DNA of 15,875 nt from Bacteroides sp. CAG:709 (lineage in GTDB: Bacteria; Bacteroidota; Bacteroidia; Bacteroidales; UBA932): contig FR882208.1 in the NCBI GenBank assembly GCA_000434935.1, positions 191,009 to 206,883 on the forward strand, given 5' to 3'. Under the pieces are notes generated by a model. The model saw nothing but the letters and a program-made list of their open reading frames with translations. It searched no databases and had not been told where the DNA came from. Positions within the stretch are counted from its first letter, which is position 1; each line of letters starts with the position of its first letter. A program made the translations under genes and the position numbers. Below, piece by piece: positions 1 through 7,092 of the stretch.

Positions 1-55
1 AGTGGGGAGGACCGCCGGGCAGTGAGCTCCGACCGACAGGGCGTAAAATAAAGAA

Positions 56-95
56 AAACAGAGATTTCCATATTGAGTTATAGAAATCTCTGTTT
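56..95 (-). terminator. Intrinsic terminator downstream of psd
   Basis: A perfect 13-bp inverted repeat: AAACAGAGATTTC at 56-68 pairs with GAAATCTCTGTTT at 83-95, with a 14-nt loop. Read on the minus strand, the stem begins about 20 nt after the psd stop and runs directly into a T-rich tract (about 58 down to 42). That is the classic layout of a Rho-independent terminator ending the rsfS-ftsH-cdsA-psd transcripts. The plus-strand side has a weaker T-run, so activity in both directions is possible but less likely. Confidence 0.85.
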
Positions 96-115
96 ATATG
101 TATTGATGCTGAACG

Positions 116-766
116 CTATTTCAATTCTGCGATGATAGTTTCGGCAGCTCTTGTCGTATCTCCTAACTTGACCTTGACATCTGCATCGAGAGGCAGGAAG
201 ATATCGAGTCGGGAACCGAACTTGATGATGCCGCATTGGGTGCCTCGAACCTCCTGGGAATCAATCTCCGAATAGCTTACGATACGTCTGGCAAAAGTAC
301 CGGCAATCTGCTTGAAGAAAACCTCGCCGTGACCTGTGTCAATTGCAGTCGAAGCATGCTCATTCTCTTCAGCCGACTTCGGAAGGAATGCAAGCAAGAA
401 TTTTCCGGGATGATACCTATAATAGGTAATCTTGCCGCTGGCAGGCCAGAAATTAGCATGAACATTGAAAAAATCCATGTAGACGGAAACCTGGATACAT
501 TCGCGCTGGAGATATTCTTTCTCGAAGGTTTTCTTGATTATGACGACCTTTCCATCTGCACCGGAGGTGACAAGCCTCTCCCCTTCAGGAGTATGCCTTA
601 CCGGAACACGGTGAAACCAAGTTACGAAAATACCGAATAAAACAAACAGTCCAGTAAGAATATATGCAACTATTCCTCCGATGAATTCGAGGAATACGAA
701 GATAAAAAGCGCGCTGAACAGCCATGCGAGAGCAATCGTTCCGTATGAATTTTTATCTATTTTCAT
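116..766 (-). CDS. psd: Phosphatidylserine decarboxylase proenzyme, short archaeal-type
   Basis: Decarboxylates phosphatidylserine to phosphatidylethanolamine, the last step of PE synthesis, at the inner membrane. The 216-aa protein has a hydrophobic N-terminal region (about residues 9-52, probably two membrane segments). It then shows the Psd motifs SGADGK (68-73) and YMDFFNVHANFWP (96-108, with His103), and near the C-terminus FGSR (183-186). In this family the proenzyme self-cleaves between Gly184 and Ser185, leaving a pyruvoyl group on the small alpha chain. The length fits the short Psd-A type common in Bacteroidota rather than the longer E. coli enzyme. It lies 76 bp downstream of cdsA on the same strand; CdsA makes the CDP-diacylglycerol that feeds this pathway. 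The phosphatidylserine synthase gene is not adjacent in the visible window. A candidate promoter sits in the 76-bp gap and a strong terminator follows, so psd may also be transcribed on its own. Confidence 0.93.
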   Translation of the reverse strand: MKIDKNSYGTIALAWLFSALFIFVFLEFIGGIVAYILTGLFVLFGIFVTWFHRVPVRHTPEGERLVTSGADGKVVIIKKTFEKEYLQRECIQVSVYMDFFNVHANFWPASGKITYYRYHPGKFLLAFLPKSAEENEHASTAIDTGHGEVFFKQIAGTFARRIVSYSEIDSQEVRGTQCGIIKFGSRLDIFLPLDADVKVKLGDTTRAAETIIAELK

Positions 767-808
767 GCTTGCGGTCGTGCGAAACTAATATTAATCACTA
801 TTATTCCT

Positions 809-840
809 CAAAGATATGAAGAAAATCGCATTTTATGAAA
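809..840 (-). promoter_or_regulatory. Candidate Bacteroidota-type promoter for psd
   Basis: On the minus strand the cdsA-psd gap contains TATCTTTG (816 down to 809), a full match to the TAnnTTTG -7 consensus. TTTC (840-837) lies 20 nt upstream, a 3-of-4 match to the -33 TTTG element. Transcription would start near position 802-804 and give a leader of about 36 nt before the psd ATG at 766. The -33 element falls just past the cdsA stop. The same TTTC/TATCTTTG pair occurs upstream of rsfS. Confidence 0.5.
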
Positions 841-842
841 TA

Positions 843-1688
843 TCAGAAGATATTCATAAGAATAAGATACAGCGCACCTGCGGGCATTGCCATCAATGTA
901 CTGTCGAAACGGTCGAGCATTCCGCCATGTCCAGGAATGATGCTGCCGGAATCCTTCACATTGTAATGACGCTTCCACTGCGACTCGAAAAGGTCTCCAT
1001 ATACTCCTGCCACATCCATGATGACGGCCAGTATGATGGTGCTGGTCAATGAGATAGGAAGATGCATCGTATATTTGAGCACTATTGCTGAGATCACCGT
1101 GCAGATCATACCGCCCCAGAATCCCGCCCAGGTTTTCTTTGGAGAAATGTCCGGGAACAGCTTCTTGCTGAACTTCTTGCCAAGCGTCGAACCGAAAACA
1201 TATCCTCCGATGTCAGAACTCCAGATAAGAATGAAAAAGCAGAGCAATATGATTCCATTGAATTCATTGGAAGATGTCGCCGGGTTCGGGAAGAATACGA
1301 TAAGGTTCGAGAGTGACAGCGGAACTGCGATATAGAGGAATCCTGTATAAATGTCGGAGAACTTGCCGAATTCGGTCTTATCCTTGACATACAATGAGTT
1401 GACCATCACGATCATGATAGGTAAAATCGCTATTGAAACATATTTTACCTCCAGATCGTATGCGCTCACGCAAAAAATCAGTGAAAAAAGAATGAGACCG
1501 GCCAGAATCGACAGAAGTCTGGAGAATTTGTACCGGTCATTCATTGTTATAGTAAAGAACTCATGCATCATGGTCGCCATCAAGAACATGACCAATGCTG
1601 CAAACAGAAATTTATTTATCAGGAGACCGGCCAGCATCACTGCAATGAAGCCGGTTCCTGAAATTGTCCTTAAAATAGTATTGTTCAT
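843..1688 (-). CDS. cdsA: Phosphatidate cytidylyltransferase (CDP-diacylglycerol synthase)
   Basis: Converts phosphatidic acid and CTP to CDP-diacylglycerol, the branch-point precursor of bacterial phospholipids. It is an integral inner-membrane enzyme. The 281-aa protein is mostly hydrophobic, with multiple predicted membrane segments (for example about 11-45, 58-77, 83-98, 115-133, 143-165, 187-204 and 213-229). The CTP_transf_1 family signature lies at about residues 236-262: S-x2-K-R-x4-K-D-S-G-x3-P-G-H-G-G-x2-D-R-x-D, with all key Asp, Lys and Arg residues present. The motif SPKKTWAGFWGG (182-193) is also typical. The gene is 27 nt downstream of ftsH and upstream of psd, so it is probably part of the rsfS-ftsH-cdsA-psd operon. 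The ATG at 1688 places the first membrane segment right after a short N-terminus, as expected. Confidence 0.96.
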   Translation of the reverse strand: MNNTILRTISGTGFIAVMLAGLLINKFLFAALVMFLMATMMHEFFTITMNDRYKFSRLLSILAGLILFSLIFCVSAYDLEVKYVSIAILPIMIVMVNSLYVKDKTEFGKFSDIYTGFLYIAVPLSLSNLIVFFPNPATSSNEFNGIILLCFFILIWSSDIGGYVFGSTLGKKFSKKLFPDISPKKTWAGFWGGMICTVISAIVLKYTMHLPISLTSTIILAVIMDVAGVYGDLFESQWKRHYNVKDSGSIIPGHGGMLDRFDSTLMAMPAGALYLILMNIF

Positions 1689-1715
1689 CAGCTCAGGTTT
1701 TTAGTACACTACAAT

Positions 1716-3716
1716 TTAGGCTACAGGTTTTTCTGATTCAGTTGACTCAGGTTCTGAAGCATCATCAGCGGTATCTTCAGGTGTCAGGTCGTCAGAGGCA
1801 GGTTTAGATTTAGGGCCGAGGATGCGTTCCACATCGTCTGCGAAAATCACCTCTTTCTCCAGAAGCAATGCTGCCATCTGAAGGAAGCCTTCCTTATTTT
1901 CAGTCAAAATCTTCAAAGTCCTGTCGTGTATCATTGAAACAAGTTTCTTGACCTCCTGGTCAATGAGTTCGGCGGTCTTTTCGCTATATGGCTTGGTCAA
2001 ATCGTAACCGCGGGCACCTGTCGAATCATAGAAAGACAACGCACCTACCGTTTCTGTCATGCCATAATCCTTCACCATGCCGTAAGCCATCTGTGTCAAT
2101 CTTTCAAGATCATTCTGCGCACCCGTAGAAGGCTCGCCGTTGACGATTTCCTCGGCTACACGTCCGCCGATGAGAGAACACATTTCGTCAATCATCTGGG
2201 ACTTGGTCCAGAGTTTCCTCTCTTCAGGAAGATACCAAGCGGCGCCAAGTGCCTGTCCGCGCGGGATAAGTGTAACTTTGAACAGAGGATTGGCATACGG
2301 AAGCAGCCAGCTTACAGTAGCATGGCCTGCCTCGTGATGTGCGATGGAACGTTTCTCCGCAGGAGTGATGATCGCCGCCTTGCGTTCAAGTCCACCGACA
2401 ATCCTGTCGACCGCATCCAGAAAATCCTGTCTGTCAACAGCTTTCTTGTCTCGTCTGGCAGCGGTAAGGGCTGCCTCGTTACATACATTGGCAATATCTG
2501 CTCCGGAGAAACCAGGAGTATGTTTCGCCATGAACTCCACATCGAAGTTTTCAGCTACTTTAAGATTCTTGATATGAACCTTGAAGATTTCCTCCCTTTC
2601 CTTCAACTCAGGAAGGTCCACGTGTATCTGCCTGTCGAAACGTCCTGCACGCATGAGAGCCTTGTCCAGAATATCTGCACGGTTCGTAGCTGCAAGAACA
2701 ATTACACCGGAATTGGTACCGAAACCGTCCATCTCCGTAAGAAGCTGGTTAAGAGTATTTTCCCTCTCGTCATTTGAAGAGAATCCGGCATTCTTGCCAC
2801 GTGCGCGACCGACAGCGTCAATCTCGTCAATGAATACGATACAAGGAGCTTTCTCCTTGGCCTGACGGAACAGGTCACGTACACGTGAGGCTCCTACGCC
2901 TACGAACATTTCCACGAAATCAGAGCCGGATATAGAGAAGAACGGCACATTGGCCTCGCCTGCTACAGCCTTGGCCAGCAATGTCTTGCCGGTTCCCGGA
3001 GGGCCTACCAGCAATGCTCCCTTAGGAATCTTGCCTCCAAGTGTCGTATATTTCTTCGGATTCTTCAGGAAATCCACGATTTCCATAACCTCATCTTTCG
3101 CGCCATACAGGCCGGCGACATCCTTGAATGTCACCTTGACCTCATTCTTGTCGGCCAGTTTGCCGGTTGATTTCCCGACACTGAAAATGCCGCCTTGTCC
3201 TCCAGGACCTCCGTTCATGTTCCTGTTGAATCCTCTGAACATGAATACCCACATGAGTATCAGCAGGATAGGGAAAAGAAACCAGTCCATTATATGGCCC
3301 CAGAAATTGTCATCATTGTCCATAATGACCTTGAAATGACTGTCGGACGGAAGTTCCGCGTTCAATGCCGCGAATTCATTCTCCGGGTCAAATTTGCTGG
3401 AAACATAGAACCAGAAATGCGGTGAAGAAGAAGGCACTTTGCCTCCGAACCGCTCGCTGTATTTGCTCAAACGGTCAGGACGTATTGTTATTTCTCCCTT
3501 ATAGTCGTTTCTGACGAATACGATGTCCTTGACATCACCGGCCTCGATCATCTCCTTGACATCAGCCCATTCCGTCTTCTGAGGATTCGGACCTGAATTG
3601 GAGAACAGCATCCATATGATGCCGGATATGATAAGGATATATAGCCACGACAATCCAAGATTGACCGTGACTATCTTTTTCTGCGGATTCTTGCCGCCTT
3701 TTTTACTTTTTGCCAT
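1716..3716 (-). CDS. ftsH: ATP-dependent zinc metalloprotease FtsH
   Basis: A membrane-anchored hexameric AAA+ protease that unfolds and degrades misfolded membrane proteins and short-lived regulators. Domains in order: a basic cytoplasmic N-tail (1-20); TM1 (about 22-39); a periplasmic domain (about 42-140); TM2 (about 143-161); a Gly-rich linker (168-182); the AAA module; the peptidase domain; and an acidic C-terminal tail (638-666). Motifs seen: Walker A GPPGTGKT (238-245), pore loop FVGVG (271-275), Walker B IVFIDEID (293-300), the second region of homology with Arg359 and Arg362 as likely Arg fingers, zinc-binding HEAGH (461-465) and the third zinc ligand Asp536 in GAQND. The 666-aa length is normal for the family. 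It starts 10 nt after rsfS, which indicates co-transcription. The pairing with cdsA and psd is suggestive, because in other bacteria FtsH tunes the lipid/LPS balance. That link is inference here. Confidence 0.98.
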   Translation of the reverse strand: MAKSKKGGKNPQKKIVTVNLGLSWLYILIISGIIWMLFSNSGPNPQKTEWADVKEMIEAGDVKDIVFVRNDYKGEITIRPDRLSKYSERFGGKVPSSSPHFWFYVSSKFDPENEFAALNAELPSDSHFKVIMDNDDNFWGHIMDWFLFPILLILMWVFMFRGFNRNMNGGPGGQGGIFSVGKSTGKLADKNEVKVTFKDVAGLYGAKDEVMEIVDFLKNPKKYTTLGGKIPKGALLVGPPGTGKTLLAKAVAGEANVPFFSISGSDFVEMFVGVGASRVRDLFRQAKEKAPCIVFIDEIDAVGRARGKNAGFSSNDERENTLNQLLTEMDGFGTNSGVIVLAATNRADILDKALMRAGRFDRQIHVDLPELKEREEIFKVHIKNLKVAENFDVEFMAKHTPGFSGADIANVCNEAALTAARRDKKAVDRQDFLDAVDRIVGGLERKAAIITPAEKRSIAHHEAGHATVSWLLPYANPLFKVTLIPRGQALGAAWYLPEERKLWTKSQMIDEMCSLIGGRVAEEIVNGEPSTGAQNDLERLTQMAYGMVKDYGMTETVGALSFYDSTGARGYDLTKPYSEKTAELIDQEVKKLVSMIHDRTLKILTENKEGFLQMAALLLEKEVIFADDVERILGPKSKPASDDLTPEDTADDASEPESTESEKPVA

Positions 3717-3726
3717 TCGGAAATAA

Positions 3727-4185
3727 TTACAATGACTCCGAATCCGTTTCCGTTTTCCTGACGCGCTTTGCAGACGCTCTGACCTTGGAAGCAGCCTTCG
3801 GTTTGACTCGTTTTTCTTCTGGTGCTACTGGTACAGGCTCATCGGTATACTCGGTTCTTTCGGCATCGGCCCAAAGGTCTTCTAGGCGATAGAATTCCCT
3901 ATATTCGGTGAGGAACACATGGACAACTATGTCGCCATAATCAAGTATAATCCAGAAATCGTTTTCAAGACCCTGCATACGCAAAACCTTGCGGCCGCAT
4001 TTTTCCTGCATTTTCACAATGATATTGTCAGCAATAGCCGCAACAGCTGTGGTAGAATTGGCGTTACATACCACAAAATAATCAGATATCGCTGTACCTA
4101 TCGGACTAAGGTCCAATGACACGACGCCCTGCCCCTTCTTTTCGAGCATTGCATCTGTTATGACCTTGAGAGCATTTTTTTCCAT
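3727..4185 (-). CDS. rsfS: Ribosomal silencing factor RsfS (Iojap family) with basic C-terminal tail
   Basis: RsfS binds ribosomal protein uL14 on the large subunit and blocks subunit joining, lowering translation during starvation. The Iojap/RsfS domain occupies about residues 5-110 of 152. Recognisable features are SDYFVVCNANS (34-44), the GLENDFWIILDYGDIVVHVF stretch (72-91) and the closing REFYRLEDLWADAE (95-108). After the domain is a low-complexity tail of about 40 residues, rich in Lys, Arg, Ala and Val, which the roughly 105-aa E. coli protein lacks. The ATG at 4185 is the first gene-like start after the predicted promoter (leader about 23 nt). rsfS is the first gene of the minus-strand cluster and diverges from birA. 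Confidence 0.93.
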   Translation of the reverse strand: MEKNALKVITDAMLEKKGQGVVSLDLSPIGTAISDYFVVCNANSTTAVAAIADNIIVKMQEKCGRKVLRMQGLENDFWIILDYGDIVVHVFLTEYREFYRLEDLWADAERTEYTDEPVPVAPEEKRVKPKAASKVRASAKRVRKTETDSESL

Positions 4186-4202
4186 TTATTTAAAGGTTTG
4201 TT

Positions 4203-4210
4203 TAAATTTG
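4203..4210 (+). promoter_or_regulatory. Candidate -7 element for birA
   Basis: Plus-strand TAAATTTG (4203-4210) matches TAnnTTTG. No TTTG -33 element is visible 19-21 nt upstream (the region reads T-rich around 4175-4183), so the site is weaker than the opposing rsfS promoter. A start near 4215-4217 would give birA a leader of about 25 nt. It is arranged tail to tail with the rsfS -7 element at 4215-4222. Confidence 0.42.
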
Positions 4211-4214
4211 CGTA

Positions 4215-4245
4215 CAAAGATAAAACAAAAATCAGTCCAATGAAA
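4215..4245 (-). promoter_or_regulatory. Predicted promoter of rsfS-ftsH-cdsA operon
   Basis: Minus-strand TATCTTTG (4222 down to 4215) matches the Bacteroidota -7 consensus TAnnTTTG. TTTC (4245-4242) lies 19 nt upstream as a 3-of-4 match to the -33 TTTG. The predicted start near 4208-4211 gives a leader of about 23-26 nt. The -33 element overlaps the first codons of birA, and the -7 element faces the birA -7 element across 4 nt. Confidence 0.55.
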
Positions 4246-4998
4246 GCGCAAACCCCCATAACATGGTTCGAAAGCATTGATTCCACTAATTCAGAGGCCC
4301 GCAGGCAGATGGAAACTGTTGACAAATTGTCAGTCTTCGCGGCCAAGTATCAGACCGCAGGGCGTGGACAGCGAGGCAACAAGTGGTCCAGCGCAGCGGG
4401 AGAGAATCTGACTTTTTCGATATTGGCGCCCCTGTCCGGGGACAACCGTCTCAATGTCCGCGCAGTAGACCAGTTCAACATTACCATCGTTTCAGCTCTT
4501 GCAGTATCGGACCTCCTCACGAAATACGGCATCGACAACCGCATAAAATGGCCCAATGACATCTATATAAGGAACAAGAAAGTCTGCGGAATGCTGATAG
4601 AGAATATTCTGGACAGAGACCTGGTGGGGACATCCATAATCGGCATCGGAATCAATCTTAACCAGACGGATTTTCCTCCGGAATTGGTCAATCCTACGTC
4701 AGTATTTCTGGCCTCCGGAGAAAAGCACCAGCCGGAAGACGTGCTTGTAGAGTTTATGGAAATTTTCCATGCGCTTCTCGCGCAATTAGCTGAAAATGAA
4801 GGCATTGAAAAATTACGAAACAATTATGTTTCGCGTCTGTTCAGGCTGGGAAATACCGAAAAATACTGCGACAGCATATCCGGAACATACTTTTCGGGCA
4901 AAATAAAAGGCATTTCCGATGAAGGATTGCTCCTTATGGAAATGCCCGACAATTCTCTCAGAACTTTCGCCTTCAAAGAGCTCAGTTATGTCATCTGA
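4240..4998 (+). CDS. birA: Biotin--[acetyl-CoA-carboxylase] ligase, regulator-less class I
   Basis: Activates biotin with ATP to biotinyl-AMP and transfers it to the acceptor lysine of biotin carboxyl carrier protein, enabling acetyl-CoA carboxylase and other biotin enzymes. The protein is 252 aa from the ATG at 4240. An in-frame TTG at 4198 would add 14 residues, but it lies upstream of the predicted transcription start and adds no family-like sequence, so I reject it. Motifs: STNSEA (12-17), the ATP/biotin loop AGRGQRGNKW at about residue 42-51, KWPND near residue 103, and KKVCGMLIEN, which carries the conserved Lys/Gly of the ligase core. A short C-terminal domain follows. There is no N-terminal helix-turn-helix, so unlike E. 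coli BirA it should not act as the biotin-operon repressor. Its 3' end overlaps convergent rpe by 8 nt. Confidence 0.94.
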   Translation: MKAQTPITWFESIDSTNSEARRQMETVDKLSVFAAKYQTAGRGQRGNKWSSAAGENLTFSILAPLSGDNRLNVRAVDQFNITIVSALAVSDLLTKYGIDNRIKWPNDIYIRNKKVCGMLIENILDRDLVGTSIIGIGINLNQTDFPPELVNPTSVFLASGEKHQPEDVLVEFMEIFHALLAQLAENEGIEKLRNNYVSRLFRLGNTEKYCDSISGTYFSGKIKGISDEGLLLMEMPDNSLRTFAFKELSYVI

Positions 4999-5650
4999 CG
5001 GCACGCATTGCATCGACTGTTGATGCCGGGTCTTCAGCTTTGAATACTGCGCTGCCGGCTACGAGAATTTCCGCGCCTGCGGCTGCAAGTGCAGATGCAT
5101 TGGAAGGCGACACTCCCCCGTCTACTTCAATCTGACAACTGCTTCCGATGCGGGAAATCTCGTTCTTTATCGCACGGATCCGGTCGTATGTCGTCTCAAT
5201 GAATTTCTGACCGCCGAAACCGGCAAAAACAGACATGACAAGTATGTAGTCCGCCTTTTCCAGGTACGGAAAGACACGCTCGGTAGCTATATCCGGATTG
5301 ATTGCCAATCCAGCCTTGATACCGTACGATTTTATCATGTCCAGCATTTCTGCAGGATCATTGCCGTCACGGTCAGCCGCTTCCAGATGGAAACTCATCA
5401 TTTTGACACCGGTTTTGGCAAAGCGCTCAAAATATTTTTCCGGGTGGACTATCATCAGATGGGCGTCCATAGGCTTGACGGCCTTCTTGGCAATCGCTTC
5501 TATAACAGGAAAGCCATAAGAAATGTTCGGCACAAGCACGCCGTCCATGATATCCAGATGGAAAATATCCGCACATCCGTTCACCATCTCCACATCTTTT
5601 TCCAGATGCAGAAAGTCAGCTGAAAGCATTGAAGGTGCTATCTGTATCAT
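4991..5650 (-). CDS. rpe: Ribulose-phosphate 3-epimerase
   Basis: Interconverts D-ribulose 5-phosphate and D-xylulose 5-phosphate in the pentose phosphate pathway, in the cytosol. It is a 219-aa TIM-barrel protein of normal length. The N-terminal IAPSMLSADF, the metal/acid-base residues His31 and Asp33 (FHLDIMDG, 30-37), His64 (MDAHLM, 61-66) and Asp177 (EVDGGV, 175-180) are all present, and the phosphate-binding segment AGSAVF follows. The phosphate/active-site loop reads MSVFAGFGGQKF rather than the usual MSVNPGFGGQ-type sequence: Phe142-Ala143 replace Asn-Pro. Its ATG overlaps the pepD stop in an ATGA, suggesting translational coupling and a dnaA-pepD-rpe transcript. Its TGA overlaps the birA TGA region on the opposite strand. 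Confidence 0.96.
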   Translation of the reverse strand: MIQIAPSMLSADFLHLEKDVEMVNGCADIFHLDIMDGVLVPNISYGFPVIEAIAKKAVKPMDAHLMIVHPEKYFERFAKTGVKMMSFHLEAADRDGNDPAEMLDMIKSYGIKAGLAINPDIATERVFPYLEKADYILVMSVFAGFGGQKFIETTYDRIRAIKNEISRIGSSCQIEVDGGVSPSNASALAAAGAEILVAGSAVFKAEDPASTVDAMRAVR

Positions 5651-7074
5651 TTGAAATTAGTTACGATGTCAACCAGCAACTTGACGAATTTCTCGTTCGA
5701 TTCGAGATCCAGTTTTTCACCAGGAGCGTGTACTCCCCTCAATGTAGGTCCGAAAGATACCATGTCCAAATGTGGGAACTTCTCAAGGAAGAGTCCGCAT
5801 TCCAGTCCGGCATGGATTGCCTTCACCTCAGGCTCCGTTCCGAACAGTTTCACGTATGACTCCACGGTTTCTTTCAAGATAGGTGATTTCATGTTCGGAG
5901 CCCAGCCCGGATATGGGTCTGAATGAGTGACTTCTGCACCTGCAAGCAGGAAAGCAGCCTCCACTTTGTCCTCCATGAATTCCTTCTGTGACTCGGTAGA
6001 GCTCCTCTGGCTTGTCAAAACCATGATTTCACCAGGTTTGTCCATCTTCACTGCCGCGAGATTGGTAGATGTCTCCACAAGTCCTTTGATGTCCTGGCTC
6101 ATTGCGAGAACTCCGTGATTTACAGCTACAAGGGACAAAATCAAGCGCTTGGCAATCTCACTTTCGACAGCATTGTCAGTGCAAGCCTCTCTTGACGCTT
6201 CGAAACGTACATCCGGATCCGTATTGTGGAACTCGTTCTTGACAGCAGCACCGAACTTTTCGAATCTGCCCATAAGAGCGTCCACTTCGCTTTCCTTTAC
6301 GTAAACGACTGCTTCAGCATCTCTCGCAATAGCATTTCTCTTGCTGCCGCCTACAAGTTTAAGAAGCTGATAATTACCGAGTTCCGTATAGAGGAAACGT
6401 GCGATTATCTGTACGGCATTAGCCCTTTCTTTATTGATGTCGTCACCGCTGTGTCCGCCGAGTGCATTGGAAACCTTGAGACTTACAGCCTTATAGCCAG
6501 GTTTTACCGGTTCGGTAGCATAATTGAAAACCGCGGTAGTGTCAATTCCGCCGGCGCAACCTACGAAAATCTGTCCTTCGTCCTCAGAATCTAGGTTGAT
6601 CAATGTCTTGGACTCGATGAAACCGGCCTCGATGTCGTTGGCACCGTTCATTCCGGTCTCCTCAGAAATAGTGAAAAGTCCCTCAATCTTGCCCATCGGA
6701 AGATCACTTATAAGCAATGCCAATGTTGCAGCAATGCCGATTCCGTCGTCTGCTCCGAGAGTCGTTTCCTTCGCAATCATCCATCCGTCCTCAATTACAT
6801 AGTTGATCGGATCTTTCGCGAAATCATGTTTGCTTCCGGCAATTTTCTCGCAGACCATGTCCTGGTGGCTCTGCAATGCGATTGCAGGAACATTTTCCTT
6901 GCCTTCTGATGCTTCACGGGTGATTACCACATTACCGGTTTTGTCGGTTCTGCAAGCAAGATTATGCTTGGCCGCAAACTGCTGAAGATACTTGGTCATC
7001 TTCTCTTCATGACCTGATTCCCGTGGAATCTTGGTGATTTCACGGAAAATTTCAAGAACTGAATTGGAATCCAT
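5647..7074 (-). CDS. pepD: Aminoacyl-histidine dipeptidase (M20 family, PepD-like)
   Basis: A cytosolic metallopeptidase that hydrolyses Xaa-His and other dipeptides to free amino acids. The 475-aa length is normal for the PepD/M20C group. Metal-site motifs in order: ALQSHQDMV (66-74; His70, Asp72), TTLGADDGIG (104-113; bridging Asp109), ISEETGMNGA (136-145; Glu138 catalytic, Glu139 metal) and NLDSEDEG (160-167; Asp162). Late in the protein come HAGLECG and the GVHAPGEKL segment, which supply the remaining conserved His and substrate contacts. The central lid/dimerisation domain lies between. No signal peptide is present. The gene begins 18 nt after dnaA and overlaps rpe by 4 nt (ATGA). It is not obviously connected to replication, so the linkage looks like simple housekeeping co-expression. 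Confidence 0.96.
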   Translation of the reverse strand: MDSNSVLEIFREITKIPRESGHEEKMTKYLQQFAAKHNLACRTDKTGNVVITREASEGKENVPAIALQSHQDMVCEKIAGSKHDFAKDPINYVIEDGWMIAKETTLGADDGIGIAATLALLISDLPMGKIEGLFTISEETGMNGANDIEAGFIESKTLINLDSEDEGQIFVGCAGGIDTTAVFNYATEPVKPGYKAVSLKVSNALGGHSGDDINKERANAVQIIARFLYTELGNYQLLKLVGGSKRNAIARDAEAVVYVKESEVDALMGRFEKFGAAVKNEFHNTDPDVRFEASREACTDNAVESEIAKRLILSLVAVNHGVLAMSQDIKGLVETSTNLAAVKMDKPGEIMVLTSQRSSTESQKEFMEDKVEAAFLLAGAEVTHSDPYPGWAPNMKSPILKETVESYVKLFGTEPEVKAIHAGLECGLFLEKFPHLDMVSFGPTLRGVHAPGEKLDLESNEKFVKLLVDIVTNFK

Positions 7075-7092
7075 TTTATTACCTGTTTAATA

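Noticed and set aside
4198..4239. TTG start giving birA 14 extra residues
   Set aside because: It precedes or overlaps the predicted promoter, and the extra residues do not resemble biotin ligase N-termini. The ATG at 4240 begins the conserved domain directly.
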